A stretch of 64,000 nucleotides of DNA from Volvox africanus (GCA_030268105.1 BSDZ01000103.1:62001-126000); one strand, 5' to 3'; positions 44,691-56,869 are shown, counted from the first letter of the stretch. The notes: a model not told the origin generated them from the sequence alone. Numbers and translations: made by a program.

Positions 44691-47430
44691 TCCATAACAC
44701 CTGCAGCTGATATGGGTTTTGCTGCTGGTGGCAGTGCTCATGGATATGACTCAGTAAGCTGCCTCATTAAGCCTTCAGGCATTCTTGCAGGCATTGGAAG
44801 GCAATCCTGCAGGCATTGGCAATGGCTCATCTGTAAGACATGTCTAGGATGGAAAAAGGGAAACCAAGTTTGAGAATGGTTCCACAGAATGGACTATCAT
44901 ACATGGCAAGTGAAATGTGAAGTTTGAGGTACGGTAGGGTATTGATTGGTTTATAAAAGGGGAGGGATTGCTAACAAGGAAGTGCTGCTGGATATAAACA
45001 CGCCCCTCTCCCCTCTCCCCTCTCCCCAGACCTGATTGCTGTCTTGTGCATCATGCTGTCAAAGATACTCCACAAGCTTCACCAACCTTGCAATCTCCAC
45101 TGCTGTGTGCTGGCTTCCAGCCCGTGCAACCATGAAGTCAATACAGTTGATGGTAATATGCTGGTGTACGAAATAGGGTGCGGGATTAGTATGTTGACAA
45201 TGTATGTGATGAGATAGACATAATGATGAGGGAGGTGCGTGTATGAATATGCATCCTATCCATGTGGGTGATTCTGGTAGCTACATTAGCTATAGGTTCC
45301 AGGGGTAGGCGAATTCTTGGGAATAAAACATGTAAAATGTTAGGTGGTAGGTACAGATCATTCATGTAGCATAGCAAAACACATACCTGTTTGCTAAATA
45401 GGCAAAAAGATAAGTAAGGCAGGGGAACACCACGAAATTGGTGTGTGAAGCCCAGGAACTTTGAGACTGTGTTCCTTATGCCCTTGAATGTTGACTCGCT
45501 GACACCAATGGTCCCTCCTGCTGCAAAGTTGTATGGAGCTCTGCACCATTCTTCAAGACCATGTAGCTCTTGAGACAACTGGCATGCATCCTGGTGGTGT
45601 CTTTCTCCTGCTGCTGCCAACAGTGGTCAAGATACCACAGTGGTATATGTTGGCACCACCCCAATCCTTTATAGGGAGTGTAGTCTTGAAGGGTACACCT
45701 GAAGGGTAGAAATGTCCCTCTGATGATGAAGGGGACACAGCATTGGTAGAAAGAGCAGTGCTGGTGCTCGTATAGGGCTGATGGGGGCCAGAAGAATTCG
45801 CCAACAGGTTGGGCTTATGAGTTTCAGAGTTGATGACAACGGCAACAGCAGGTCTGCTAGGAGATTTGGAGGTGTTGGACGTTGTCCCATGGTGTGCCTG
45901 CACTCTTGGGGTTATTTGTACAGCAGACCTCTTCTGCTGCTGTTTACACAGTGATGAGAAGGAGGCCAAAACCGATGTCCTGCTGTCCACCACTGACTCT
46001 GCTGCTGGCCTCACCAACCCATCGTGCACAGAAACAGCAGCCTCTCCCCTAGTTGTGCCGCCCCCAGTTGTCCAAACCAGCAGGACATCGGTTTTGGCCT
46101 CCTTCTCATCACTGTGTAAACAGCAGCAGAAGAGGTCTGCTGTACAAATAACCCCAAGAGTGCAGGCACACCATGGGACAACGTCCAACACCTCCAAATC
46201 TCCTAGCAGACCTGCTGTTGCCGTTGTCATCAACTCTGAAACTCATAAGCCCAACCCATTGGCGACTTCTTCGGGCCCCCATCAGCCCTATACGAGCACC
46301 AGCACTGCTCTTTCTACCAATGCTGTGTCCCCTTCATCATCAGAGGGACATTTCTACCCTTCAGGTGTACCCTTCAAGACTACACTCCCTATAAAGGATT
46401 GGGGTGGTGCCAACATATACCACTGTGGTATCTTGACCACTGTTGGCAGCAGCAGGAGAAAGACACCACCAGGATGCATGCCAGTTGTCTCAAGAGCTAC
46501 ATGGTCTTGAAGAATGGTGCAGAGCTCCATACAACTTTGCAGCAGGAGGGACCATTGGTGTCAACGAGTCAACATTCAAGGGCATAAGGAACACAGTCTC
46601 AAAGTTCCTGGGCTTCGCACACCAATTTCGTGGTGTTCCCCTGCCTTACTTATCTTTTTGCCTATTTAGCAAACAGGTATGCGTTTTGCATCACATGCTA
46701 CATGAATGATCTGTACCTACCGCCTAACATTTTACATGTTTTATTCCCAAGAATTCGCCTACCCCTGGAACCTATAGCTAATGTAGCTACCAGAATCACC
46801 CACATGGATAGGATGCATATTCATACACGCACCTCCCTCATCATTATGTCTATCTCATCACATACATTGTCAACATACTAATCCCGCACCCTATTCCATA
46901 CACCAGCATATTACCATCAACTGTATTGACTTCATGGTTGCACGGGCTGGAAGCCAACACACAGCAGTAGAGATTACAAGGTTGGTGAAGCTTGTGGAGT
47001 ATCTTCGACAGCATGATGCACAAGACAGCAATCGGGTCTGGGGAGAGGGGAGAGCTGAGTGGGGAGAGGGGAGGGGGGCTTGTTTACACCCAGGAGTACT
47101 TCCTTATAAGCAATATAAGTGGAGCACCACCACATCTACATCCCTCCCCTTCCATATAACAATCAATACTGTACCGTACCTCAAACACTACCTTTCGCTT
47201 GCCATGTTTGAGGCTCTAGATGGTACATTCTGTGCATCCGTTATCACCCTATGTTTCCCTTTTCCCGTCCTGCACATATTTTACAGAAGAGCCATTGCCA
47301 ACGTATGCAAGAATGGCTGCACAATATTGCAAGGCAATTTAAGAAGTCATGTCCAAGAGCACCGCCACCAGCAGCGAAACCTATATCAGGTTCAGCTGGT
47401 ATGGAAGAGGGTGTTGTACAAGATAACAGC
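44690..47430. repeat. Giant palindrome (inverted duplication of a recombinase gene 5' part)
   Basis: Near-identical arms at 44960-45985 and 46078-47103 around a 92-bp spacer (centre about 46031). Frames at 45553-46233 (minus) and 45830-46510 (plus) mirror each other with only a few differences. Outside these limits homology continues but with indels to about 44690 and 47430. Confidence 0.92.
45186..45630 (-). pseudogene. Inverted copy of the recombinase-like N-terminal exon
   Basis: Reads EEWCRAPYNFAAGGTIGVSE and STFKGIRNTVSKFLGF, as in the plus copy (GTIGVNES). It lacks an intact C-terminal catalytic part: beyond 44960 only diverged traces of the next exon remain (near 44700-44850). Confidence 0.65.
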
Positions 47431-48541
47431 CTACCTGATAAGTCTTGAGGTGCTAGCATTCGTTCACGGCCTCCAGCAAAGTGCATCTGATGCACTCAAG
47501 CATGACTTGAGCAGTGCCATCACAATTATGCATGCACTTGTTGCAGTACTGGTATCTGGATTGTACTTACCACCACTCAGGATGTCCACCCTTTCGACAT
47601 TAATGGTGCCTGGTAGTACCTCTTGCTGTAACAAGGACTGCAGGCAGCATGGTTGCCGTGGCAACAACCTCACCCAAGTAGTGAGGAGACCGAAAGTACA
47701 GCACCCTGCTACGGATGATCCCTCATCATCAGGACCGTCCTGCTCTAAAGGCCCACCCAACAATGTGGCTGATGTGGCATGTATACAGTTGGAGTTGAAC
47801 CATCACAAGACTGCACAGTTCACAAGAAATAAGGAGCCCCTGACTGTCATCCTCCCACCCGATCTGTCCAAGCTCATCCAGGCATACGTCAGGCATGCCA
47901 GGCCAGTGCTCGTGCAACGTGCCCCAGTTGACATGACGTCCTCGCATCAGCTCCTCATAGGCAAGAATGGGCAGCCGTTCAACAACGGCTTTGCTATGGA
48001 GTGGAGGGATATTCAGGTACGCTATGGGGCACCCTGGGAGCATATTCATCCCCAGAAACTCCGCCAGAAAATATCCACTCAACCACAGCCTACACATCAT
48101 GTGCAGGAGGTGACTCGCCAGCTGCCCGACCTACAGCCACATGCGCAGGTCATGGGGAACTCCCTTCGGGTATGGGACTCACATTTCATACACCGTCCAG
48201 GCAGCAGCATTGCCCAGGCCGGCGTTGACAACCTGAACAAGTGGCGGAAGGCACAACTTGGCCTCAATAACCAAGTGTGGAGGGAGAAAATGGTGGAGAG
48301 GATGCTTGATGTGGAGGCAAAGGGACCGGCTAATGAGGGAAAGGGCCAAGGGGAGGAAGAAGGGGAGGAGGAAAGGGAGTACAAAGGGGAGGAGGAAGGA
48401 GAGTACGATGAGGAGGTGGAAGGAGAGTACGAAGACGAGGAGGAGGAGGGGGAGTATGATGAGGGGGAATATGGGGATGGGGATGGGGATGATGATGATG
48501 ATGAGTATGATGAGAGGGAAGGATATCAGGGGGAGGAGTGA
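46078..48541 (+). pseudogene. Tyrosine-recombinase-like gene, plus copy
   Basis: N-terminal Ser/Thr-rich frame (46078-46450); exon from about 46475 to 46675 (EEWCRAPYNFAAGGTIGVNE, FKGIRNTVSKFLGFAHQFRG), intron 46676-46898, then INCIDFMVARAGSQHTAVEI and LVKLVEYLRQHDAQDSN, the core-binding (SAM-like) part of tyrosine recombinases. Catalytic part: LPPLRMSTL (Arg, 47570), ELNHHKTAQFTR (Lys, 47800), HPQKLRQ (HxxR position, 48050), VMGNSLRVWDSHF (48160; relatives end W..Y). The His and Tyr positions appear as Gln and Phe. Versus copy 3 it has an extra T near 47444 (frameshift) and lost about 21 nt near 47518. It ends in a long Glu/Asp-rich tail. A CC.KDC..HGC cluster is at 47625. Confidence 0.6.
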
Positions 48542-48559
48542 GGGGGAGGAGTAGGACAG

Positions 48560-50690
48560 ACGGACGAAAGCGCACATGTTTGGAGCACAGATAGTGCATG
48601 GACGGAGAGAGGGGAACTCTAAAAGTACCAAAAGCACTTTGAAAACCCACACGAAATCTAGGAAAATTTACAAACTTAGATATGTACTGTGGTCGCACAA
48701 TTTTCATAGCAGCACGACCATACCTTTACCTGTACTCCCTAGCCATACAGCTACTCCCCGTCTGTCCCCATAGCCGTCCCCGTCGCCCCCACCAACTTAC
48801 CCCGCCGCCCCTTTCCCCCCTGCCGCCCCTGCCCAGTTCCCCACCGCCCCATTTCCCTGCCGACCCTTTGCCCCACCGCCCCCGCCACCGTATACCCAAT
48901 ACACTCGGCCCCCGCCCCTTTTTACCGTTCGCGGGAAATGTGGAAGGAAGTGGCGTGGGCCACGTGCTTGGGGAAGGGGGGGGCGGCGTGCGTAAGGGAG
49001 GGCTGTGGGGACCTCAAGGGGGGGAAGGTTGGTCCGTGTGTTGGCGTGGGAAGGGAGAAAAGCCCAGGAGTAGATTGAGGGGGCGGCGGCAGCGCGCGGG
49101 TTAAGACTGTGGGGACGGCATGCGCGGGAAGGGAGCGGGGCCTGCAAGAGGGGAAAGAGGCCGGCAAAGGCGTGCGGAAGAGAAAGGGGGCGCCGGCCGC
49201 GTGCAGGGGAAGGAGGGGCGGCCGCGTGCTTGAGAAGGGAGAAGAGGCGGCGTGCGTGGGACAGAGGCAACGAGTGACGTACAAGGGGGCGGGGGCGCCC
49301 CTTTTCCCCGCACGCCGCTTGAGACCCCTTCCCCACACACACCACCCCCATACCCCGCACGCTATACCCACGACCGCCCACGAACACCACCCCTGTTTCC
49401 CTCGCAGACCGCCCCTTTCCCCCTTCAAGGCACCCGCCCCGTCAAGCCTCGCCTGTCCCCGTCCCTCTCCTTGTCCCCCGTTCGGCCGTACTGCGTCTTT
49501 TGCCAGCGCACATTGCAGATTGCCCCATATGCACCTGCATAGGCGCCAAGATGGGGCCAACAAAAGCATATGCCACACGTCAGGCATCTTACAACATGCA
49601 AAACACCGTTACATTCCACAACACGCCTTCACACGCTCTTGCCCCCGTTTACCCCCCGTTCATTCCCTCGCACGCTGCTGCCGTCCCCCGGCACCACAAC
49701 ACATCACACAGCTCCACATATAACATGACACGGTACCACGCACTTAACCCTTCCAGGTCCTCGTACCCGTTCGGCCGTACCAGCTCCTATCGCAACCTCC
49801 AACACTCAATCAGGCCGTACAACTGCAGGCACAAAGAAGGGGACGTCAATAGTAGAATTGAGTGGTCGGACGCATTACAACATACAAAAAATCAAAAGAT
49901 CGCATCACACCATTCGCACACGCCCTCTCTCACCACATGTGGCCTGCCCACGCACTCCGCCCCTTTCCCCTTTCCGGCCCCCCCCCAATCCCCGTCCCCT
50001 TGCCCGTCTCCCCGTCCCTGTCCCCGTCCCCCGTTCGGCCATACTATCTGCTTGTGTTTTTACTGACAGCGCACATTGCAGATTGTTCCAATGCACCTGC
50101 ATGCGCCAAGATAGGGACACCAAAAGCACGTTCCAAACATCAGGCATTTTAGGACACGCCAAGACAGGTTACATCATCGTACCATAGTGCCCACGCACAT
50201 CCCAGTCCCCCGTCCACTCCCCCTTCCCCAGCACGCCACGCCCACTGCGCCGCACGCCGCCCCCACCCTCTTGTACAGCACGCCTCTCACGCTTCCACCA
50301 CCGCACGCCGCCCCCACCCCTTCCCACGCCATTGATCCCCGCCCCCTTTTTCCGCGTCCCTCCCCTCCATCATATCCCTGTGGTGTCCCCGTCCCGTGGT
50401 CATTCTTATATCCAGTTCTATATTACTCACCGGCAGTGTAAAACGAAAGCGATTCCTCGCATTCATTAGCTCAGGTACACGTGCCCCTGCAGGGGCGCAC
50501 GAGTCGTGGCCAGCGCACGTGACAGCTCCAACGCACAAGGTGGCTCCAGTGCACGCGCCAGCTCAAGCGCGCGCACGCCCCTTCAGGCGTCAGGGCGCCA
50601 TAGCCACAGCGCCAGGGCAACTCAAGCGTGCGGTTTGTCCCTGTGCAAAGAGGGGCTGCAACAAGGAGAGCAGCGACAAGGAGGGCGATG
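48560..50690. repeat. Strand-skewed low-complexity region with internal direct repeat
   Basis: C-rich on + (48760-48950), G-rich (48950-49270), C-rich again (49290-50400). A unit of about 125 bp ('cagcgcacattgcagattg', 'gcacctgcat', 'catcaggcat') occurs at 49498-49622 and 50057-50180, each preceded by 'ccgttcggcc'. Frames with Pro/Ala or Arg/Gly bias are compositional. Confidence 0.65.
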
Positions 50691-50845
50691 TTTGATGTGG
50701 CTGGTGAAGCCGAGGCTGCATGATGGCCTGCAATATGAGTAGTTTCTTACCATTTGCCAGCTCCGGCTTGACAAGCAGCATCACCGTCATCCTCGTCGCA
50801 GCTCTCCTCTCACCTATCTTCGTCGTGTCCGCCGCCATCAGTGCT

Positions 50846-51640
50846 TTCAGGCGATGTGAGGCGCGCCTGCAGAGCGACGAGCATATCAAGGTCAGAACAA
50901 ACAAGGAAGGAAAAACAAAGCAAACATTTTAACTAGCATTCGCTAGAAGACCAAGCGCTTGATGCCCAGTTATATAATATTCAGTAAACGATTTATTATT
51001 CTAACAATACAAGATCCTTACAAAACTCTTATCAGGGTGTGTAATACGCGTATTTGCGTCGAAAAGTTTAGTCGAAACCAAAGGGCAGCACATTGCCGAT
51101 TGGACTTCAGATTGATACTGCTGTCAAAAGTGTTTGCAAAGCCATACCCATAAATGTATTTTTTTAGGATTTGGCGTTGGGAGTCACCAATCTTGTGACG
51201 ATGTGGGGTTCCAGGCGATGTTTCAGGCAATGTTCCAGGCGATGTTTCAGGCAATGTTTCAGGCGATGCTTCAGGCGATGTGAGGCGCGCCTGCAGAGCG
51301 ACGAGCATACCAAGGTCAGAACAAACAAGGAAGGAAAAACAAAGCAATCATTAAAACTAACATTTGCTAGAAGACCAAGCGCTTGATGCCCAGTTATTTA
51401 TTATTCAGTAAAACGATTTATTATTCTGACAATACAAGATCCTTACAAAACTCTTATTAGGGTGAATAATACGCGTACTTGCGTCGAAAAGTTTATTCGA
51501 AACCAAAGGGCAGTACATTACCGATTGGACTTCAGATTGATACTGCTGTCAGAAGTATTTGCAAAGCCATACCCACATATAAATATAAATATATATGTGT
51601 ATATATATAGTAATTGGAGTTGGGAGTCACCAAACTTGTG
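50846..51640 (+). repeat. About 425-bp tandem duplication
   Basis: 'caggcgatgtgaggcgcgcctgcagagcgacgagcat' starts copies at about 50848 and 51271; both run through 'agcgcttgatgcccagttat' and 'ccgattggacttcagattg' to 'gttgggagtcacca'. Between them a 12-15-bp motif (caggc(a/g)atgtt) repeats at 51213-51285. Confidence 0.85.
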
Positions 51641-51841
51641 ACTAAGAATTGTTTGGGTCCGTTGACGATTAGACAAATAGGTTGTGAGGGCAGACGGGTG
51701 GACTCATCCAGCCATTTGCTATCATTCGCTCCTATCATACCTAAATACAGGGTTCAATTAGTCTTTAATTACATGATGACGTGTTTTCTAGGTAGACTTG
51801 AAAGGCGTTACGGATTCCCAAACATACGCCCAAACCTTGTG

Positions 51842-53824
51842 AGCCCTCTGAGCGTGTTACAGTCCCAATAAATATTCGATTCGTGTCCTTAGGCAATACA
51901 GATGATTATTAATATTATTCTTTTGTGGTTCCAGATGGCAATCGTATGCAAAAGGTGAATACCTCATCATCGTAGTGTACAGGGAATACATATAACGCGG
52001 CAGTGCTAGTAGTAACAGTTACAACTATGGTCCGAATGGTCAGCGACTCTGTATGTATAGTTTCTGCTCCGACTCCAGCGCCTCCTGCGTGTTCTGCCTC
52101 CAGCACGCTCTCTCTTCCCTCTCCGCCTCCGCCTCCACCTTGGGGCCTTGGGGCCTCTAGGCCTCTTTTGTAGTTACTATAGTCCTGGTGACCTGTGTCC
52201 CGGTTTCAGCTGCAGCACCTCTATGTAATGCCTCCAGTGCAACCGCCTTTATAGGGCCTCCGCTGTGTGGTGTGTGGCTTCCACCACACAGCGCCTCTTC
52301 AAGGCCTCTTCTAGGGCCTCTGCCTCCAGCGCCTCTTTTTCAAGGCCTCCATCACTTCCACTACCAGCGCCTCTAACGTGTCTAATGTGCCTCCGCCACC
52401 AGCACCCCTTCAAGGCCTGCGCTTCTGTGCTTCCACCACCGGCGCCTTCTCTGCCACCAGAACCTCTATTATAGTGCCTCCCCATCCAGCACCGCCGCCG
52501 CCAGCACCTCTTTGCCTCTGTTCCAGAGCACCTCAGCCTGTGGCACCCTCATGCCTCTGTTCCAGCACCTCTAGTGCCTCCGCCGCCCTGTGCCTGCACC
52601 TCCTCCTGCCACGTGTTGTGTGGTGCCGAATGTGGTGTGTGGAGCTGTGTGTCGTGTGTGGTGCCGGGTCGCGTGGTTTGTGCCCTGTGTCTTGTGTGGT
52701 GTTGTATTTGATGTGTGGAGCTGTGTGTTGTATGTGGTGCCAGGTCACATGATTTGTGCCCTGCGTCTTGTGTGGTGTTGTATTTGGTGTGTGGAGCTGT
52801 GTGTCATGTGTGGTGCCGGGTCGTGTGATTGGTGCCACGTGGTGTGTGTGGTGTCATGTAGGTTGTGTGGAGCGGTGTGTGGTGTATAAATCACGTGACC
52901 CCACAACACACACAACATGGCACAACACAGAGCTCTCCCCGCCACATGTACCCCACCACAAGTACCCCACAATAATTCCCCCATACTGTTCTTGCCACAT
53001 ACCTTTCACACTATAGTCACTGTGGTGTTGTCAGTGGGGTAGTGTTTCGAGACGAGGGGACAGGAGGTGGGGAAGGCGTTGGAGGAGGTGCAGGCACAGG
53101 GCGGCGGAGGCACTAGAGGTGCTGGAACAGAGGCGTGAAGGTGCCACAGGCTGAGGCGCTCTGGAACAGAGGCAAAGAGGTGCTGGTGGTGGAGATCCTG
53201 GATCGGGAGCCATTATAATAGAAGTTCTGGTGGCAGAGAAGGCGCCGGTCGTGGAAGTGCAGAAGTGGAAGGCCTGAAGAAGCGTTGATGGTGGAGGCAC
53301 ACTAGACGCTTGAGTGTCGAAGCGATGGTAGTGCAAGTGGTGGAGGCCTTAAAAAAGAGGCACTGGATGTGGAGGCCCTAGAGGAGGTGTTGGGTGGTGG
53401 AAGTGGAGGCCCTATAGAGGCGGACACACTGGTGGCACAAAATAGAGGTGCTGCAGCAGAAACTGGGACACAGATCACTGGGACTATAGTAACTACTAAA
53501 GAGGCCTAGAGGCCCCAAGGCCCCAAGGTGGAGGTGGAGGTGGAGAGGGAAGAGAGAGCGTGCTGGAGGCAGAACACGCTGGAGGTGCTGGAGTCGGAGC
53601 AATAACTACACATACAGAGTCGCTGACCATTCGGACCATAGTTGCAACTATTACTATTAGCACTGCCATGTTATATGTATTCCCTGTACACTACAATGAT
53701 GAGGTATTCACCTTTTGCATACGATTGCCATCTGGAACCACAAAAGAATAATATTAATAATCATCTGTATTGCCTAAGGACACAAATCGAATATTTATTG
53801 GGATATAACACGCTGATAGGGCTC
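51842..53824. repeat. Second large palindrome, arms about 770 bp, R4 at both tips
   Basis: Left arm 51842-52612 and right arm 53054-53824 pair around 52833 ('ggtcagcgactctgtatgta' at 52038; 'acagagtcgctgacc' at 53614). Outer ends are the R4 repeat. Both strands show cctcc/ggagg runs; frames across the arms are low complexity. Confidence 0.88.
52620..52905 (+). repeat. 76-bp TG-rich minisatellite in the palindrome spacer
   Basis: 'ggagctgtgtgt.gtgtggtgcc.ggtc' recurs at 52641, 52717, 52793 and (partial) 52869, exact period 76 bp. Confidence 0.88.
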
Positions 53825-53918
53825 ACAAGGGCTGGGCCAATGTGTGAGAATGCGTAACACCCTGCACCTGGCAAGTTACACAAGTATCCATCGGATGGCG
53901 GATGGCGGATGGGGGAAG

Positions 53919-55043
53919 AAGTCATGTCCAAGAGCACCGCCACCAGCAGCAAAACCTATATCAGGTTCAGCTGGTATGGAAGAGGGTGTTGTACAAGATA
54001 ACAGCCTACCTGATAAGTCTGAGGTGCTAGCATTCGTTCACGGCCTCCAGCAAAGTGCATCTGATGCACTCAAGCATGACTTGAGCAGTGCCACGTGCGT
54101 CAGGCTGGAAGCAGCCATCGCAATCATGCATGCACTTGTTGCAGTACTGGTATCTGGATTGTACTTACCACCACTCAGGATGTCCACCCTTTCGACATTA
54201 ATGGTGCCTGGTAGTACCTCTTGCTGTAACAAGGACTGCAGGCAGCATGGTTGCCGTGGCAACAACCTCACCAAAAGTACAGCACCCTGCTACGGATGAT
54301 CCCTCATCATCAGGACCGTCCTTCTCTAAAGGCCCACCCAACAATGTGGCTGGTGTGGCATGTATGCAGTTGGAGTTGAACCATCACAAGACTGCACAGT
54401 TCACAAGAAATAAGGAGCCCCTGACTGTCATCCTCCCACCCGATCTGTCCAAGCTCATCCAGACATACGTCAGGCAAGCCAGGCCAGTGCTCGTGCAACG
54501 TGCCCCAGTTGACATGACGTCCTCGCATCAGCTCCTCATAGGCAAGAATGGGCAGCCGTTCAACAACGGCTTTGCTATGGAGTGGAGGGATATTCAGGTA
54601 CGCTATGGGGCACCCTGGGAGCATATTCATCCCCAGAAACTCCGCCAGAAAATATCCACTCAACCACAGCCTACACATCATGTGCAGGAGGTGACTCGCC
54701 AGCTGCCCGACCTACAGCCACATGCGCAGGTCATGGGGAACTCCCTTCGGGTATGGGACTCACATTTCATACACCGTCCAGGCAGCAGCATTGCCCAGGC
54801 CGGCGTTGACAACCTGAACAAGTGGCGGAAGGCACAACTTGGCCTCAATGACCAAGTGTGGAGGAAGAAAATGGTGGAGAGGATGCTTGATGTGGAGGCA
54901 AAGGGACCGGCTGATGAGGGAAAGGGCCAGGGGGAGGAAGAAGGGGAGGAGGAAGAGGGGGAGGAGGCGGAGGAAGGGGAGTACGATGAGGAGGAGGAGG
55001 ATCACACCATGACAGATATGGCATTTCCTAATATATATAGATG
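53919..55043 (+). pseudogene. Tyrosine-recombinase-like gene, copy 3 (catalytic part)
   Basis: Homology to the 47-kb copy starts abruptly at 'aagaagtcatgtccaagagc'. It has the better reading frame through EVLAFVHGLQQSASDALKHD and RLEAAIAIMHALVAVLVSGL up to the CC.KDC..HGC cluster, then loses about 16 nt near 54272, which shifts the frame (stop at 54299). The remainder (54280-55043) is open: LNHHKTAQFTR, LPPDLSKLIQTYVRQARPVL, HPQKLRQ, VMGNSLRVWDSHF, and a shorter acidic tail. The N-terminal exons are absent. Confidence 0.6.
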
Positions 55044-55870
55044 ATGAGAATAAAATCCCCAAACCCAACAGTTAAGATGTTTGCATACAGTACACCGCGC
55101 TACAGTACACCGTGTGTGCATACAGTGCACCACCTTAGGTGGTGCAGCAGTCAGGAGAATCAATGAGCTCGTGTTGGTCTATATGAGGAGATCATGTATG
55201 ATGAATGACATGCATAGATAGACATGCCGAGAGACGATTTTTGTCAGATGCCCAAAAGCAAAGGAGACCAAAAGAATATAGAAGCTGAGCTCTTTTATGT
55301 ACCCCATATGAAACAAGCAAAGACACACAAAATGCACTGAAAACATTTTTACAGACTATATATAGAATGATTTTGTAGGTTCCCGAGTGCGTAAGTGTAG
55401 TGAATCGTTATCACTTATGGTGCGCATATGATGGACATCCATCGGTCTCACGCCACAAACCCAAATAACACTACTTTTGGGTATATGCTGTACACCGTCT
55501 GTCTGTGCTGTCCCTTACTATATATTCTGATTGTGTGGGTTCACAGAGCATGTTTCATAAACAGCACACATGCATAATACTACTGCTACCACCATCCAGA
55601 CCCAGCCAGGGGTGACCATGTAGCCATACAGGATGCCAGCTGGTGGATACTTGTGAAACATGCCAAGTGCAGGTTCACAGACAAACCCTAAAACCCAAAA
55701 CCGTCTTAGACACTGGCTGTCAGAATCCAGAGTTATCTGATTCCTACTTATATTTTACTTTCCAAAGGTTGTCATGAGCTAAGCTTTCAAGGTATAGGGA
55801 ACTCTTTATGTGAACTGAACATCATGACATTGAGCTGGTAAATCGACTTTTGGCTGTATACTACTTTTGG
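55044..55870. other. No recognisable gene
   Basis: Contains 'cagtacaccgcgctacagtacaccg' repeats and a short 'aaaccctaaaacccaaaacc' tract (55684-55704). Confidence 0.4.
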
Positions 55871-55875
55871 CTGTA

Positions 55876-56864
55876 TGTTGTATCTCTGTTGTGTCGGCCA
55901 ACAAAGGCCCGATCGGAAGGATGACCATCTAAGGTCCAGGATCCTTTGACACTGCCCGTAGATACCCCAGGATACTACAAGTATTCCCCCTCAGATAGGG
56001 TGCGTCCTCGCATCCTACAGTCTAAGGGCCAGCCCTTACCCTAGTCTGTAGTCAGACGATTCGATCCCTCACGGCCTGGTGACGGTTTCCCAAGCCATCT
56101 ACCAGTCAGAACCGCCCTCACCATCCCGTAGGTGGGGGGATTCGAACCCGGACAACCTGCTCGATACCAATGTTGTATCTCTGTTGTGTCGGCCAACAAA
56201 GGCCCGATCGGAAGGATGACCATCTAAGGTCCAGGATCCTTTGACACTGCCCGTAGATACCCCAGGATACTACAAGTATTCCCCCTCAGATAGGGTGCGT
56301 CCTCGCATCCTACAGTCTAAGGGCCAGCCCTCACCCTAGTCTGTAGTCAGACGATTCGATCCCTCACGGCCTGGTGACGGTTTCCCAAGCCATCTACCAG
56401 TCAGAACCGCCCTCACCATCCCGTAGGTGGGGGGATTCGAACCCGGACAACCTGCTCGATACCAATGTTGTATCTCTGTTGTGTCGGCCAACAAAGGCCC
56501 GATCGGAAGGATGACCATCTAAGGTCCAGGATCCTTTGACACTGCCCGTAGATACCCCAGGATACTACAAGTATTCCCCCTCAGATAGGGTGCGTCCTCG
56601 CATCCTACAGTCTAAGGGCCAGCCCTTACCCTAGTCTGTAGTCAGACGATTCGATCCCTCACGGCCTGGTGACGGTTTCCCAAGCCATCTACCAGTCAGA
56701 ACCGCCCTCACCATCCCGTAGGTGGGGGGATTCGAACCCGGACAACCTGCTCGATACCAATGTTGTATCTCTGTTGTGTCGGCCAACAAAGGCCCGATCG
56801 GAAGGATGACCATCTAAGGTCCAGGATCCTTTGACACTGCCCGTAGATACCCCAGGATACTACA
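55876..56864 (-). mobile_element. Tandem array of a 295-bp TRIM (LTR-internal x3-LTR) with perfect target duplication
   Basis: Four LTRs of 104 bp (55876-55979, 56171-56274, 56466-56569, 56761-56864) alternate with three 191-bp internal regions; units are identical but for isolated substitutions. On the minus strand each LTR reads TGTAGTATCC...GATACAACA. Next comes TTGGTATCGAGCAGG, close to the initiator-tRNA primer site TGGTATCAGAGC, and the internal region ends gaggggga-atact, a polypurine tract, before the next LTR. The whole array is flanked by CTGTA (55871-55875; 56865-56869). No protein-coding capacity: the 60-codon frames repeated every 295 bp are by-products. Confidence 0.92.
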
Positions 56865-56869
56865 CTGTA

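Noticed and set aside
48258..48554. Lys/Arg/Met-rich + frame
   Set aside because: Alternate frame of the Glu/Asp-rich tail of the recombinase-like ORF.
56120..56170. tRNA gene suggested by the T-arm-like gggttcgaatcc (reverse strand)
   Set aside because: No acceptor, D or anticodon arms around it; it lies next to the TRIM primer-binding site.
56041..56813. Three identical 60-codon frames spaced 295 bp, and the idea of a CRISPR-like array
   Set aside because: They are by-products of the TRIM array; repeat and spacer lengths, identical 'spacers', LTR ends and target duplication fit a retroelement.
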